12,770 bases of DNA from an uncultured Solimonas sp. (GTDB taxonomy: Bacteria; Pseudomonadota; Gammaproteobacteria; Nevskiales; Nevskiaceae). The DNA is taken from contig CAMLDZ010000087.1 of the NCBI GenBank assembly GCA_946478985.1, positions 1 through 12,770 of the forward strand, read 5' to 3'. The position numbers were made by a program, and so were the translations under genes. This document shows positions 1-6,313 of this stretch, piece after piece. Numbering within the stretch: position 1 is the stretch's first letter; every line of letters begins with the position of its first letter. The notes under the pieces were generated by a model. It had not been told where the DNA came from. It searched no databases and saw only the letters and a program-made list of their open reading frames with translations.

Positions 1-45
1 CTGAGGCGAATAGCGCTGAGTGGCATCGCCGAAAGGTTGAATATC

Positions 46-105
46 TCGTAACGCCTGCCATCAGGCGCGCGGCTTTGCCGCGTCGCCTGCATGGCGTTGT
101 TGGGC
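46..105 (-). other. attC recombination site (59-base element)
   Basis: This is a 60-base imperfect palindrome. The outer arms AACGCC (50-55) and GGCGTT (93-98) pair. The middle arms match except for one unpaired extra base (GCCAT-CAGGCG on the left against GCCATGCAGGCG on the folded right arm). The tip is a perfect CGCGGC-TTT-GCCGCG hairpin. On the minus strand the left core GCCCAAC fits RYYYAAC exactly. The right core reads GTTACGA, where only the first G belongs to the cassette and the rest is flanking DNA, so its poor fit to GTTRRRY is expected. Extrahelical bases in an otherwise paired structure are how integron integrases recognise the folded strand. The site also encodes the last 14 residues of the cassette gene. 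Confidence 0.8.
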
Positions 106-467
106 ATTCTTAGTTCGCGCATCGTATTTGCTCCATCGCCATTCTCCGCTTACTGGTAGCCGAACCTTTTCCCCAATCGCTGCGACGATATCGTGCCGCC
201 CCTCGACACTGCCTTCAGTCCAGTTGTCCCATTCCAGCTTCAACTTGTCTCTGCCTTTCCGGAGCTTCAGGCAGCCATAATCTATCCACGCATCAAATCC
301 GGTGTACTCATATGTTTGTGCCCATCCTTCAGCAACTAGCTGCGCTCGCAGTGCATTGAACCTTTCAGTGGGAATGTCCTTGATTGTCGCGAGCCGGAGC
401 ATTCGGAATCGCAGCTTCGTAGCATGCCGAGTAGCCCTGACGAACCAGTTCATCGCTTCACGCCCAA
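52..467 (-). mobile_element. Complete solitary integron gene cassette
   Basis: Read on the minus strand, the unit opens with a core site GTTGGGC (462-468), carries one small gene, and closes with an attC whose left core is GCCCAAC (99-105). The cassette's first bases TTGGGC are the exact reverse complement of that core. If the unit were excised as a circle at G^TT, it would therefore restore a symmetric attC with GCCCAAC and GTTGGGC. This agreement between ends about 360 bases apart fixes the boundaries, with cleavage after the C/G pairs at 468 and 52. The gene starts 14 bases inside the cassette and stops within the attC, the usual compact cassette layout. Local GC is visibly lower than in the genes to the right. 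No attC, attI or integrase gene is recognised on the right flank. It may be a lone cassette inserted at a secondary site, or one end of an array that continues left of the window. Confidence 0.8.
61..453 (-). CDS. Cassette-encoded hypothetical protein
   Basis: A 130-residue protein of unknown function. I recognise no enzyme family. It is basic at the N-terminus, with an aromatic- and charge-rich centre (around residues 50-90, including DAWIDYG and EWDNWTEG), and no signal peptide or membrane segment. I chose the ATG at 453 because it lies 14 bases inside the cassette core site. An upstream ATG at 507 in the same frame would lie outside the cassette and is rejected on that ground. The last 14 residues, AQQRHAGDAAKPRA, are translated from the attC itself and are unlikely to matter for function. 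No strong ribosome binding site is seen; a weak GTGAAG lies just before the start. Cassette genes are usually expressed from an outside promoter, and none is evident here. Confidence 0.65.
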   Translation of the reverse strand: MNWFVRATRHATKLRFRMLRLATIKDIPTERFNALRAQLVAEGWAQTYEYTGFDAWIDYGCLKLRKGRDKLKLEWDNWTEGSVEGRHDIVAAIGEKVRLPVSGEWRWSKYDARTKNAQQRHAGDAAKPRA

Positions 468-623
468 CTAGAAATAGATGACAAAAGGCCGCCCGATAAG
501 CTGACAAGCAGTCTGATAACTCGGTCGCAGAACAGCCTAGCCTTTGACCGGCAAGAAGCTGCCGCTACGGGAGGTTAGCCATGTCTGATAAACCGGCATC
601 TTCGCGAGCACCGCATAGGGCTG
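468..623. other. Gene-free stretch beside the cassette
   Basis: No convincing gene lies between the cassette and the transglutaminase-like gene. There is a near-perfect direct repeat, GTCTGATAACTCGG (511-524) and GTCTGATAAACCGG (583-596), matching at 12 of 14 bases. There is also a small hairpin CGGCA-agaagc-TGCCG (549-564) that could weakly terminate the minus-strand gene at 624-1295 but has no T-run. No attI or second attC is recognisable, and the divergent integrase gene normally found next to attI is absent. Confidence 0.5.
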
Positions 624-1295
624 CTACCGCGAAACTTCCCTCGCCACATCCGCCTCGAAACTCGCCCCGCTCAAGGCCGTCCACTGCGGATAGAAGCGCT
701 GCAGGTCCGGCAGTATCCGGTCCAGCGGCACGTCGGCGAATTCGCCGCGCATCTGCAGGTATTCCATGTGGCGATTGCCGGCGAGGTCGTAGGGGTGATA
801 GATCGAGTCGGCGTGGCCGTCGAATTCCAGCGGCTGCAGGCCGAAGCGCTCGCACAGCGCGAGGTTGAAGGCGGGCGTGGCCTTGAGCCAGTGGCCGTCG
901 AGATGCAGGGCGGTGTAGCCATGCCAGTAATAGATGTCGCTGTTCATCATCTGCCGCATGCGCTCGGTGGACAGGTGATTGCGCACGTCGGCAAAGCCGA
1001 CGGCCGCCGGAATGCCGGCGACACGGCAGACGGCGGCGAGCAGTGTGGCCTTGGGCACACACCAGCCGCGGCCGGCGGCCAGCACGCTGCTGGCGCGCAT
1101 GCCCGGCGGTGAGAGATCTACTGCGTAGGGGTCGTAGCGGAAGCCGTCGCGCACTGCGTAGTAGAGGCGCACGGCGCGTGCGGTCGCATCCTCGTGCTCG
1201 TGCCCGCTTAGCACTTCATGCGTGTAGGCGATGACGGCGGGGTGATCGGAATCGATGCTGGACGCCGGCTGCAGATATTCGTTCAGGGTGGCCAC
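624..1295 (-). CDS. Transglutaminase-like cysteine protein
   Basis: A 223-residue cytoplasmic protein of the bacterial transglutaminase-like superfamily, related to papain-fold peptidases and amidases. The nucleophile region reads GRGWCVPKA with Cys79, followed by the helix typical of this fold and VAGIPAAVGFADV. The partner histidine is His125 in YYWHGYTALHLDG. Where many members carry the third catalytic residue in a VDPT-like strand, this one reads KATPAFN, so Asp appears replaced by Thr140; a different residue such as Asn144 may serve. The start is GTG at 1295, with GAGGAG seven to eight bases upstream, and no alternative start has a better site. No signal peptide is seen. The substrate is unknown. 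It is separated from its neighbours by long gaps and is probably transcribed alone. Confidence 0.75.
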   Translation of the reverse strand: MATLNEYLQPASSIDSDHPAVIAYTHEVLSGHEHEDATARAVRLYYAVRDGFRYDPYAVDLSPPGMRASSVLAAGRGWCVPKATLLAAVCRVAGIPAAVGFADVRNHLSTERMRQMMNSDIYYWHGYTALHLDGHWLKATPAFNLALCERFGLQPLEFDGHADSIYHPYDLAGNRHMEYLQMRGEFADVPLDRILPDLQRFYPQWTALSGASFEADVAREVSR

Positions 1296-1387
1296 GTGGT
1301 TTCTCCTCGAGTGTTGTGGCTTGATGCTGCCACACGCGGCCGTGGGTCAACGGTGCTGCCTTTGCGGCCGCAAGCACGCCGAGCGGC

Positions 1388-1519
1388 CCCCTCTCCCCGC
1401 GTGCGGGGAGAGGGCTGGGGTGAGGGGCGCTTGCGGCGACGTGACGCGCGCCAATTCAGGAGTTCCGCGCGCCGGGCGGCCCCTCACCCTAACCCTTTCC
1501 CCGCAAGCGGGGAGAGGGG
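1388..1519. repeat. Inverted pair of REP-like palindromes
   Basis: Two 40-base elements, 1388-1427 and 1480-1519, lie in opposite orientation about 50 bases apart. Each has a hairpin with 12-base arms, CCCTCTCCCCGC and GCGGGGAGAGGG, around a 2-base loop (GT in the first, AA in the second, which has one arm mismatch). Each is followed by a tail ending GGGTGAGGGG. The two copies differ at only a few positions. Repeats of this CCCTCTCCC/GGGTGAGGGG type are common between genes of GC-rich proteobacteria. The paired inverted layout is that of a REPIN, the doublet form thought to be moved by RAYT transposases. No RAYT gene is in the window. The pair occupies the gap between the transglutaminase-like gene and the DUF3617 gene. 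Confidence 0.75.
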
Positions 1520-1552
1520 ACTTGGCCGGTGATACTGATCTCACCGCCGCGC

Positions 1553-1996
1553 TTACTCGGCATCTTCTTCCTCGGCCAGATCGCCGCAGTCCGACGACAG
1601 CCAGCGGCCCCTGGACTTGAGGTCCATGTTGAGCGGCGTGGTCTTGCCGGCAATCTTGAGCTGACCGTTGAAGGTGTAGCTGAGCTGGTACTGCGTCTGC
1701 TTGTCGACGCGCACTTCCATGCGGCCCTTGCCGGTCTGCGTGGGACTGTCGCAGCGGTAGTCGAACGACAGTTCGCTGGCGGTGTCGCGCTTCTGGCCCA
1801 GCGTGCAGCCTTCGGGCAAGTTCTTGGTGAACGAGGTGGAATCGCGCGCTTCTTCCGGCGTCACGCATTCGCGGTCGGTCTCTTCCTCGCCGTTGAAGCT
1901 CTTGCTCACCTCCCAGAGCCCCGGCTTCACCGTCGGCGCGGCGAAGGCAAACGGCGCGGCCAGCAGCGCGGCGGCAGCGGCGATGGAACGGATCAT
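1553..1996 (-). CDS. Secreted DUF3617 family protein
   Basis: A 147-residue protein with a short hydrophobic Sec signal (residues 1-19, cleavage near AFA-AP), so it is exported to the periplasm. The mature part begins with the DUF3617 hallmark KPGLWEVS and contains the family's scattered cysteines (ECVTPEE, GCTLG, YRCDS, SDCGD), which probably form disulfides. It ends in an acidic tail. The molecular role of DUF3617 is unknown. The ATG start has AGGGAGA seven bases upstream. A hairpin CGGTGA/TCACCG at 1527-1546 just past the stop could help end transcription but lacks a T-run. It is separated by a terminator from the next gene upstream, so it likely has its own promoter somewhere in 1997-2220, though none is clear. 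Confidence 0.8.
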   Translation of the reverse strand: MIRSIAAAAALLAAPFAFAAPTVKPGLWEVSKSFNGEEETDRECVTPEEARDSTSFTKNLPEGCTLGQKRDTASELSFDYRCDSPTQTGKGRMEVRVDKQTQYQLSYTFNGQLKIAGKTTPLNMDLKSRGRWLSSDCGDLAEEEDAE

Positions 1997-2220
1997 GTTG
2001 TCTCCCTGAAGAAAGTGACGATCTGGCGGCGCACTGCCGCGACGCGCCGCAGGTTAGATAGGCCTGGCGGGCGCGGCAATGCTGCAGGTAACGGCGCCGA
2101 GATGTAGCGCACATGGCCGCGCGAGTTGCCGGCGAAGGTTCGGTGCGTCGGAGGGCCCCGCACCGGGAAACAGGGCGCTGTGCTCGGGGTGCAATGAAAT
2201 GAGTGACGGTCAAATAGGAA

Positions 2221-2239
2221 AGGCCCGCAGTGCGGGCCT
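2221..2239 (-). terminator. Rho-independent terminator of the repeat-protein gene
   Basis: An 8-base perfect stem, AGGCCCGC and GCGGGCCT, encloses a 3-base loop. On the minus strand it is followed by the T-rich stretch TTCCTATTTG. It lies 34 bases past the stop codon of the gene at 2273-2833. Confidence 0.7.
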
Positions 2240-2272
2240 CCTGGGGATGATCTCGTCGGAATGCGACGCAGA

Positions 2273-2833
2273 TCAGTCGTTGCGCGCCAGCTTGTCGCCC
2301 AGCGTGTCGAGACGGTCGTTGACGTTGTCGCGCACGTCCGAGAGGCGATCGCCGCGGTTGTCGCGGGCCGTCTCGATGCGATCGTTGATGTTGTCGCTCA
2401 GATCGCTCAAGCGGTTGTCCTGATTGTCGCGGGCGTCGTTGAGGTTGTCGCGCGCGGTGTCGAGACGATCGTTGAGATTGTCCTTGAGGTCGCTCAGGCG
2501 GTTGTCGTCGTTGTCACGTGCGTCGTCGAGCCGCTCATCGAGATTCTCGCGGGCATCGCCAAGCCGGTCCTGCAGGTTGTTCAGCACCGGGCGCTCGCCA
2601 TCGTCATTGCCGCCCTCGCGCAGCGTGGTGACGAGGCGCGATTCGGCGAGACGGTCCGCCGCATTGTTCAGCGCATTGTCGCGGCGCTCGCCGCGGGCGC
2701 GCAGGCTGTCTTCGAGCCGATTGCCGATGTTCTGCAAACCGTCGCGCACCGGCGTGTTGCCGTCTGCGAAGGCGCTGCCGGTGGTAAGCACGGCACTGGC
2801 AGCCAGAAGGGAGATCGTCATTGATCTGCGCAT
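2273..2833 (-). CDS. Secreted hendecad (11-residue) repeat protein
   Basis: A 186-residue protein with a Sec signal (residues 1-23, cleavage near AFA-DG). Almost all the rest is 11-residue repeats. Eight full units cover residues 90-133 and 141-184, for example RLSDLKDNLND and RLDTARDNLND, with a 7-residue unit (ARDNQDN, 134-140) between them. Three weaker units lie at 39-71. Hydrophobic residues fall at unit positions 2, 5 and 9, a 3-4-4 spacing that defines hendecad coiled coils or long amphipathic helices. The remaining positions are nearly all Asp, Asn and Arg. No Cys is present and there is no membrane segment beyond the signal. I do not recognise a named family. Late embryogenesis abundant proteins and apolipoproteins also use 11-mers, so a surface, lipid-particle or desiccation role is possible but unproven. 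The ATG at 2833 has AAGGAG seven bases upstream; a terminator follows. Confidence 0.75.
   Translation of the reverse strand: MRRSMTISLLAASAVLTTGSAFADGNTPVRDGLQNIGNRLEDSLRARGERRDNALNNAADRLAESRLVTTLREGGNDDGERPVLNNLQDRLGDARENLDERLDDARDNDDNRLSDLKDNLNDRLDTARDNLNDARDNQDNRLSDLSDNINDRIETARDNRGDRLSDVRDNVNDRLDTLGDKLARND
2282..2566 (-). repeat. 33-base coding tandem repeats
   Basis: The stretch coding for residues 90-184 of the repeat protein is an imperfect 33-base tandem array, seen on the plus strand as recurring GTTGTCGCG and GTTGTC words. One unit is shortened by exactly 12 bases (four codons), giving the 7-residue unit. Copies have diverged but keep frame, as expected for an array that grew by in-frame duplication. 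A more degenerate block coding for residues 39-71 lies at 2621-2719. Confidence 0.7.
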
Positions 2834-2935
2834 TTGTCGCTCCTTGACTAAAAATCGGAGCGCCTACGGTGCCCGCCAAGCCCTGAGCCTGCGGTTAACG
2901 CGGGCCCCGGCGGCGGCGACAGACATCTGAAGCGC

Positions 2936-4975
2936 TTAGAAATGCTCGCCCTTGAAGATGTTGGCGAACACCACCTGCTCCAGCGTCGGCTTGGCGCCTT
3001 CGCGGCGGCCCTTGGCCGCATCCGAGGACGGGAACAGGTGGAAGCCCTTGTTGAGGATGTAGTCGTTGAGCTTGGGCCACAGCGCATACGAGATCGCGGC
3101 GGCGGTGCCGAGCGGCGTGGCGATGGACTTCGGGCGGTTGAGGATGGCGCGCATCACCGTGTCGCCGGCCTTCTCCGGCGACCAGGTCGGCACGTAGTCG
3201 TAGATCTTGGTGGGCGCGATCATCGGCGTGCGCACCAGCGGCATGTAGATCGCCGTGACCTCGATGTTCTTGTGTTTGACCTCGGCCGACAGGCAGCGGC
3301 TGAACGCGTCGAGCGCGGCCTTGCTGGCCACGTACGCGGAAAAGCGCGCGGCGTTGGCGAGCACGCCGATCGAGCTGATGTTGATGATGTGGCCGTTCTT
3401 CTGCTTCGACATCGACGGCAGGAAGTTGATGATCATGCGCACCGCGCCGAAGTAGTTCAGCTGCATGGTGCGCTCGAAGTCGTGAAAACGGTCCAGCGAT
3501 TCCATCACGCCGCGACGGATCGAACGGCCGGCGTTGTTGACGAGGATGTCGACATGACCGAAGTCACGGAGGATCTCCTGCGCGCAGGCGTCGATCGCCT
3601 GCATGTCGTTGAGGTCGCAGGGGTAGACATGCGCCTCGCCGCCGGCGCTGTGGATGATGCGCTGCAGCTCTTCGAGCTTGTCGCGCGAGCGCGATACCAG
3701 GATCAGCTTGGCGCCGGCCGCAGCGAGCTTCTTGGACACCACCATGCCGATGCCGCGCGAGGCGCCGGTGACCACGGCCACCTTGCCGGACAGCTTCTGC
3801 ACCGAGCCGCGCGGCACCTTGGTGTCGATGTCGAGGAATTTCTCCCAGTACTGCCACAGCACGTCGGCGTAGTCGCGGAACTTGGGGCACTGGATGCCGG
3901 AGTCCTTGAGCGCGGCGCGCGCGTGCTTGTCGTCGAACACCGCGCGGTTGGCGATATACGCCAGCACCGACAGCGGTACGCCGATGGTCTGCGAGATCTT
4001 CCTCTCGATACCCGGTGACAGCCGGCTGCCGAGCTGGCCAGCCAGCTCGCGCACGGCACCCGGCAGCGTCGGCAGCTCGACCGTCCGCGCAAACTCGGGG
4101 CCGTGCGCCACTTCCAGCAAGACCTGCAGCAGCTCGCCGACGCTGGGCGAATGCGACTGGATCAGGTGGAAGCATTCGCCGTCGAGGCCGTCGAGATGGG
4201 CGATGTGATCCATCGCCCGGGCCACGTAGTCGACCGGCACCACCGGCACCTTGCCGCCCTCGATGCCGAGCAGCGGCAGCCATTTGGGAACCGCATGGCT
4301 GAGCTTCTGGATGGTCTTGAAGAAGTAGTAGGGCCCGTCGATCTTGTCCATCTCGCCGGTCTGCGAGGAGCCCACCACCGCGCCCGGACGATAGATGCGG
4401 TACGGCACCGTCGCCTCGGAGCGGACGATGGCCTCGGACTGGAACTTGGAACGGTAGTACGGATGCTCGACGCGCTGCCCCTCGTCGAACATGTCTTCCG
4501 TGAAACGCCCGCTGAAATGACCGCCGGCCACCGCGACGCTGGACACGTGATGCAGGCGCAGCGGCCCGCCCAGCGCATTGGCAAAGGCGACGACATGGCG
4601 CGTGCCCTCGTTGTTGACGCGGTCGGCGGTGGCGTCGTCCATGTTCATGTCATAGACGGCGGCAAGGTGGAACAGATGATCCACCTTGCCCTTGAGCGCC
4701 TTGCGTGCGTCGGCACCGACCAGATCCGGATCGCCCAGATCGCCGCTGACGGCGATCAGGCACTCGCCGGCATCGCCGAAACGCTGCTGCAGCTGCTCGA
4801 ACTTCGCTTCCGAGCCCGGCCGCACCAGCACGTAGATGGTGCTGCCGGGGCGCTGCAGCAGCTGCTCCAGCAGGAACTTGCCGATGAAGCCGGTGGCACC
4901 GGTGACGAAGTAGGTCTGGGCCGTGGCGGCAGACGCCTTCCTGGCGGCGCGCGGACGGCGGGCTTGCTGGGTCAT
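2936..4975 (-). CDS. Alcohol-forming fatty acyl-CoA reductase, two-domain
   Basis: A 679-residue cytoplasmic enzyme that, from close resemblance to the Marinobacter type, reduces fatty acyl-CoA to fatty alcohol through an aldehyde with NADPH, supplying wax ester synthesis. Residues 21-370 are an extended SDR (male-sterility/NAD_binding_4 type): TGATGFIG at 25-32, Arg52 after the second strand, catalytic Tyr173 and Lys177 in YYRSK, then the family stretch GEMDKIDGPYYFFK. Residues 395-650 are a classical SDR like Acinetobacter Acr1: TGASRGIG at 403-410, Arg429, NNAG at 480-483, Ser535, Tyr548 and Lys552. In the Marinobacter enzyme the C-terminal half makes the aldehyde and the N-terminal half reduces it. 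A short basic tail (residues 1-20) precedes the first domain. The ATG has AAGGA eight bases upstream. It follows the lipoprotein gene after 42 bases and probably shares its transcript. Confidence 0.88.
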   Translation of the reverse strand: MTQQARRPRAARKASAATAQTYFVTGATGFIGKFLLEQLLQRPGSTIYVLVRPGSEAKFEQLQQRFGDAGECLIAVSGDLGDPDLVGADARKALKGKVDHLFHLAAVYDMNMDDATADRVNNEGTRHVVAFANALGGPLRLHHVSSVAVAGGHFSGRFTEDMFDEGQRVEHPYYRSKFQSEAIVRSEATVPYRIYRPGAVVGSSQTGEMDKIDGPYYFFKTIQKLSHAVPKWLPLLGIEGGKVPVVPVDYVARAMDHIAHLDGLDGECFHLIQSHSPSVGELLQVLLEVAHGPEFARTVELPTLPGAVRELAGQLGSRLSPGIERKISQTIGVPLSVLAYIANRAVFDDKHARAALKDSGIQCPKFRDYADVLWQYWEKFLDIDTKVPRGSVQKLSGKVAVVTGASRGIGMVVSKKLAAAGAKLILVSRSRDKLEELQRIIHSAGGEAHVYPCDLNDMQAIDACAQEILRDFGHVDILVNNAGRSIRRGVMESLDRFHDFERTMQLNYFGAVRMIINFLPSMSKQKNGHIINISSIGVLANAARFSAYVASKAALDAFSRCLSAEVKHKNIEVTAIYMPLVRTPMIAPTKIYDYVPTWSPEKAGDTVMRAILNRPKSIATPLGTAAAISYALWPKLNDYILNKGFHLFPSSDAAKGRREGAKPTLEQVVFANIFKGEHF

Positions 4976-5017
4976 GAGCTCATCCTTGAGCGACGCCGCA
5001 GCCGGGCGCCAGAAGTG

Positions 5018-5383
5018 TTACTTGCGCAGCAGCTCGTGCTCCGGAATCCAGCCGGCGGACACCTTGGTCTCGACCAGCCACCAGGGGCCGATGCCGTTGA
5101 GGATGCGGGTCTTGAGCGTGACCAGCGAGCCGGCCGGCAGCTTGGTGTCGACGGTGGCGGCCGGCGACGGCGCAGTCAACAGCGGCAGCGGCACCTTGAT
5201 CGCCACCGCCTCGCCCTCGCGCAGCGGCGTCGCCAGGCCCGGCGGCAGCACGCCCGGCGGCGGCTTCAGCGGTGCGGAAACGTTCTTGGCTTCGAGCGGT
5301 TTCGGGCCCTTGCTGCCGCAGGCCGAAAGCATCGTGGCACTGGCCAAGACTGCGGCCATGACGGCCACCAACGGATACCTCAT
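5018..5383 (-). CDS. Small SH3-like lipoprotein
   Basis: A 121-residue putative lipoprotein. It has a hydrophobic N-terminus and lipobox LSAC with the acylated Cys22, followed by GSKG. Without Asp at position +2, it would be expected in the outer membrane. A proline-rich linker (about residues 30-60) leads to a small beta-rich domain (about 60-118) containing LPAGSLVTLKTR and GPWWLVET, reminiscent of bacterial SH3-like folds that bind peptidoglycan or protein. The ATG has GGGAGGAG directly upstream, the strongest ribosome binding site in the region. It sits 36 bases after the SDR gene and 42 before the acyl-CoA reductase gene. It is therefore probably co-transcribed with lipid genes, though its role there is unknown. 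Confidence 0.7.
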   Translation of the reverse strand: MRYPLVAVMAAVLASATMLSACGSKGPKPLEAKNVSAPLKPPPGVLPPGLATPLREGEAVAIKVPLPLLTAPSPAATVDTKLPAGSLVTLKTRILNGIGPWWLVETKVSAGWIPEHELLRK

Positions 5384-5419
5384 GTCTCCTCCCTGGAGCG
5401 TTGCGCATAAGAGGCCGCC

Positions 5420-6247
5420 TCATGTCGAGCGGCCCTTGAAGTCGTCCATCGTCTTATAAACGCCGAACAGGTGTGCAGCAATCCAGTCGAACACGCGAAC
5501 CGGCAGAAGGCCTCTCAAGGCCGTCGAAAGGTAGACCGTCCACGGCAGGATCAGCCGCGGCCGGCCGGCTTTCATCGCCTGCCAGACGCGGCCGACGACG
5601 TAGTCCGGCGTCATGATCGGCGTCATCAGCATGGGCTTGGCGCCTTCGAACATGCCGGTGGAGATGTAGGTCGGGCAGACCGTGGTGACCTTGACGTGGC
5701 CATGGCCGGCTTTCTCCAGCTCCAGCCGCAGCGAATCGCTCCAGCCGGTGCAGGCCCACTTCGACGCGCAGTAGACGCTCATGCGCGGATTGGAAACCAG
5801 GCTGGCGGCCGAGGAGATGTTGACGATGCGGTGCTCGGCGCCGCGGCGCTCGATCATCTGCGGCAGGAACTCGCGGCTGACGTACATCGGCGCCAGCGCG
5901 TTGATCGCCATCGTCGCGGCGATGTCGCGCTCGGCGTCGTGCTCCCAGAAGTATTTGCCGCGGATGATGCCGGCGTTGTTGATCAGCACGTCCGGCGTGC
6001 CGAAGCGGGCACGGACCTCGGCGGCAGCGGCGGCGATCGCCTCGCGCTTGCTGACGTCGACCTGCTGCGTGACCACATTCTGGCAATGCGGCCGCAGGCT
6101 GGCGGCGGTCTGCTCCAGCGCCTCGGCATTGATGTCCCAGAGGATGATCGCGGCGGCGCGCTCGCGCGCGGCCAGCTCGGCGTAGAGCTTGCCCATGCCC
6201 ATCGCGCCACCGGTAATCAGGATCGTGCGGCCTGCCAGGCTGTCCAT
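5420..6247 (-). CDS. Classical short-chain dehydrogenase (NAD-type)
   Basis: A 275-residue oxidoreductase with a complete classical SDR set: TGGAMGMG at 12-19, Asp64, NNAG at 90-93, Asn116, Ser146, Tyr159 and Lys163. Asp38 at the end of the second strand (LWDIN) favours NAD(H) over NADP(H). The C-terminal 50 residues are hydrophobic and aromatic (LPWTVYLSTALRGLLPV and on), as in the lipid- or membrane-associated hydroxysteroid and retinol dehydrogenase-like SDRs. That suggests a lipid alcohol or ketone substrate, but the substrate is not defined. The ATG has GGGGAGGAG six bases upstream. It is the first gene of a close-set group with the lipoprotein and the fatty acyl-CoA reductase. One idea is that it oxidises fatty alcohols or acts on a related intermediate; this is inference from context only. 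Confidence 0.82.
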   Translation of the reverse strand: MDSLAGRTILITGGAMGMGKLYAELAARERAAAIILWDINAEALEQTAASLRPHCQNVVTQQVDVSKREAIAAAAAEVRARFGTPDVLINNAGIIRGKYFWEHDAERDIAATMAINALAPMYVSREFLPQMIERRGAEHRIVNISSAASLVSNPRMSVYCASKWACTGWSDSLRLELEKAGHGHVKVTTVCPTYISTGMFEGAKPMLMTPIMTPDYVVGRVWQAMKAGRPRLILPWTVYLSTALRGLLPVRVFDWIAAHLFGVYKTMDDFKGRST

Positions 6248-6313
6248 GAAACACTCCTCCCCTTTTGATAGGCGCGGAGTGTTGAGCCGGCCGGCAAGCC
6301 CGACAAGCGCCGC

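Noticed and set aside
1..51. A further cassette or gene at the left edge
   Set aside because: Only 51 bases are visible, with no start, stop or core site that can be interpreted.
454..507. Upstream ATG at 507 as the start of the cassette gene
   Set aside because: It would begin outside the cassette boundary at 467 and would depend on flanking DNA. The ATG at 453 fits the cassette layout.
511..580. A second attC or an attI beside the cassette, suggested by GTTAGCC at 574-580
   Set aside because: The core does not fit GTTRRRY, there is no facing RYYYAAC, and the intervening DNA does not fold as a palindrome.
1388..1519. CRISPR array reading of the repeats
   Set aside because: There are only two copies, in opposite orientation, with self-complementary arms. 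This is a REP doublet, not direct repeats with spacers.
2141..2165. Hairpin CGGTGCG/CGCACCG as a terminator or riboswitch upstream of the DUF3617 gene
   Set aside because: An 11-base loop, no T-run and no further paired structure; such 7-base dyads are common by chance at this GC content.
2261..2824. Long plus-strand open frame (187 residues) rich in Val and Ala opposite the repeat protein
   Set aside because: It is the complement of the 33-base tandem repeats. The minus-strand frame has a signal peptide, a good ribosome binding site and a terminator; this one has none of these.
2880..2900. Stem around GTTAA between the reductase and the repeat-protein gene as a terminator
   Set aside because: Only six pairs including a wobble, and no T-run on the minus strand.
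2942..4018. Plus-strand open frame of 358 residues inside the fatty acyl-CoA reductase gene
   Set aside because: It is a high-GC shadow with Arg/Val/Asp-rich text and no motif, fully opposite a gene with two complete SDR domains.
4103..5410. Plus-strand open frame of 435 residues opposite the reductase and lipoprotein genes
   Set aside because: It crosses two clear minus-strand genes, has no domain signature, and its composition is that of a reverse-complement shadow.
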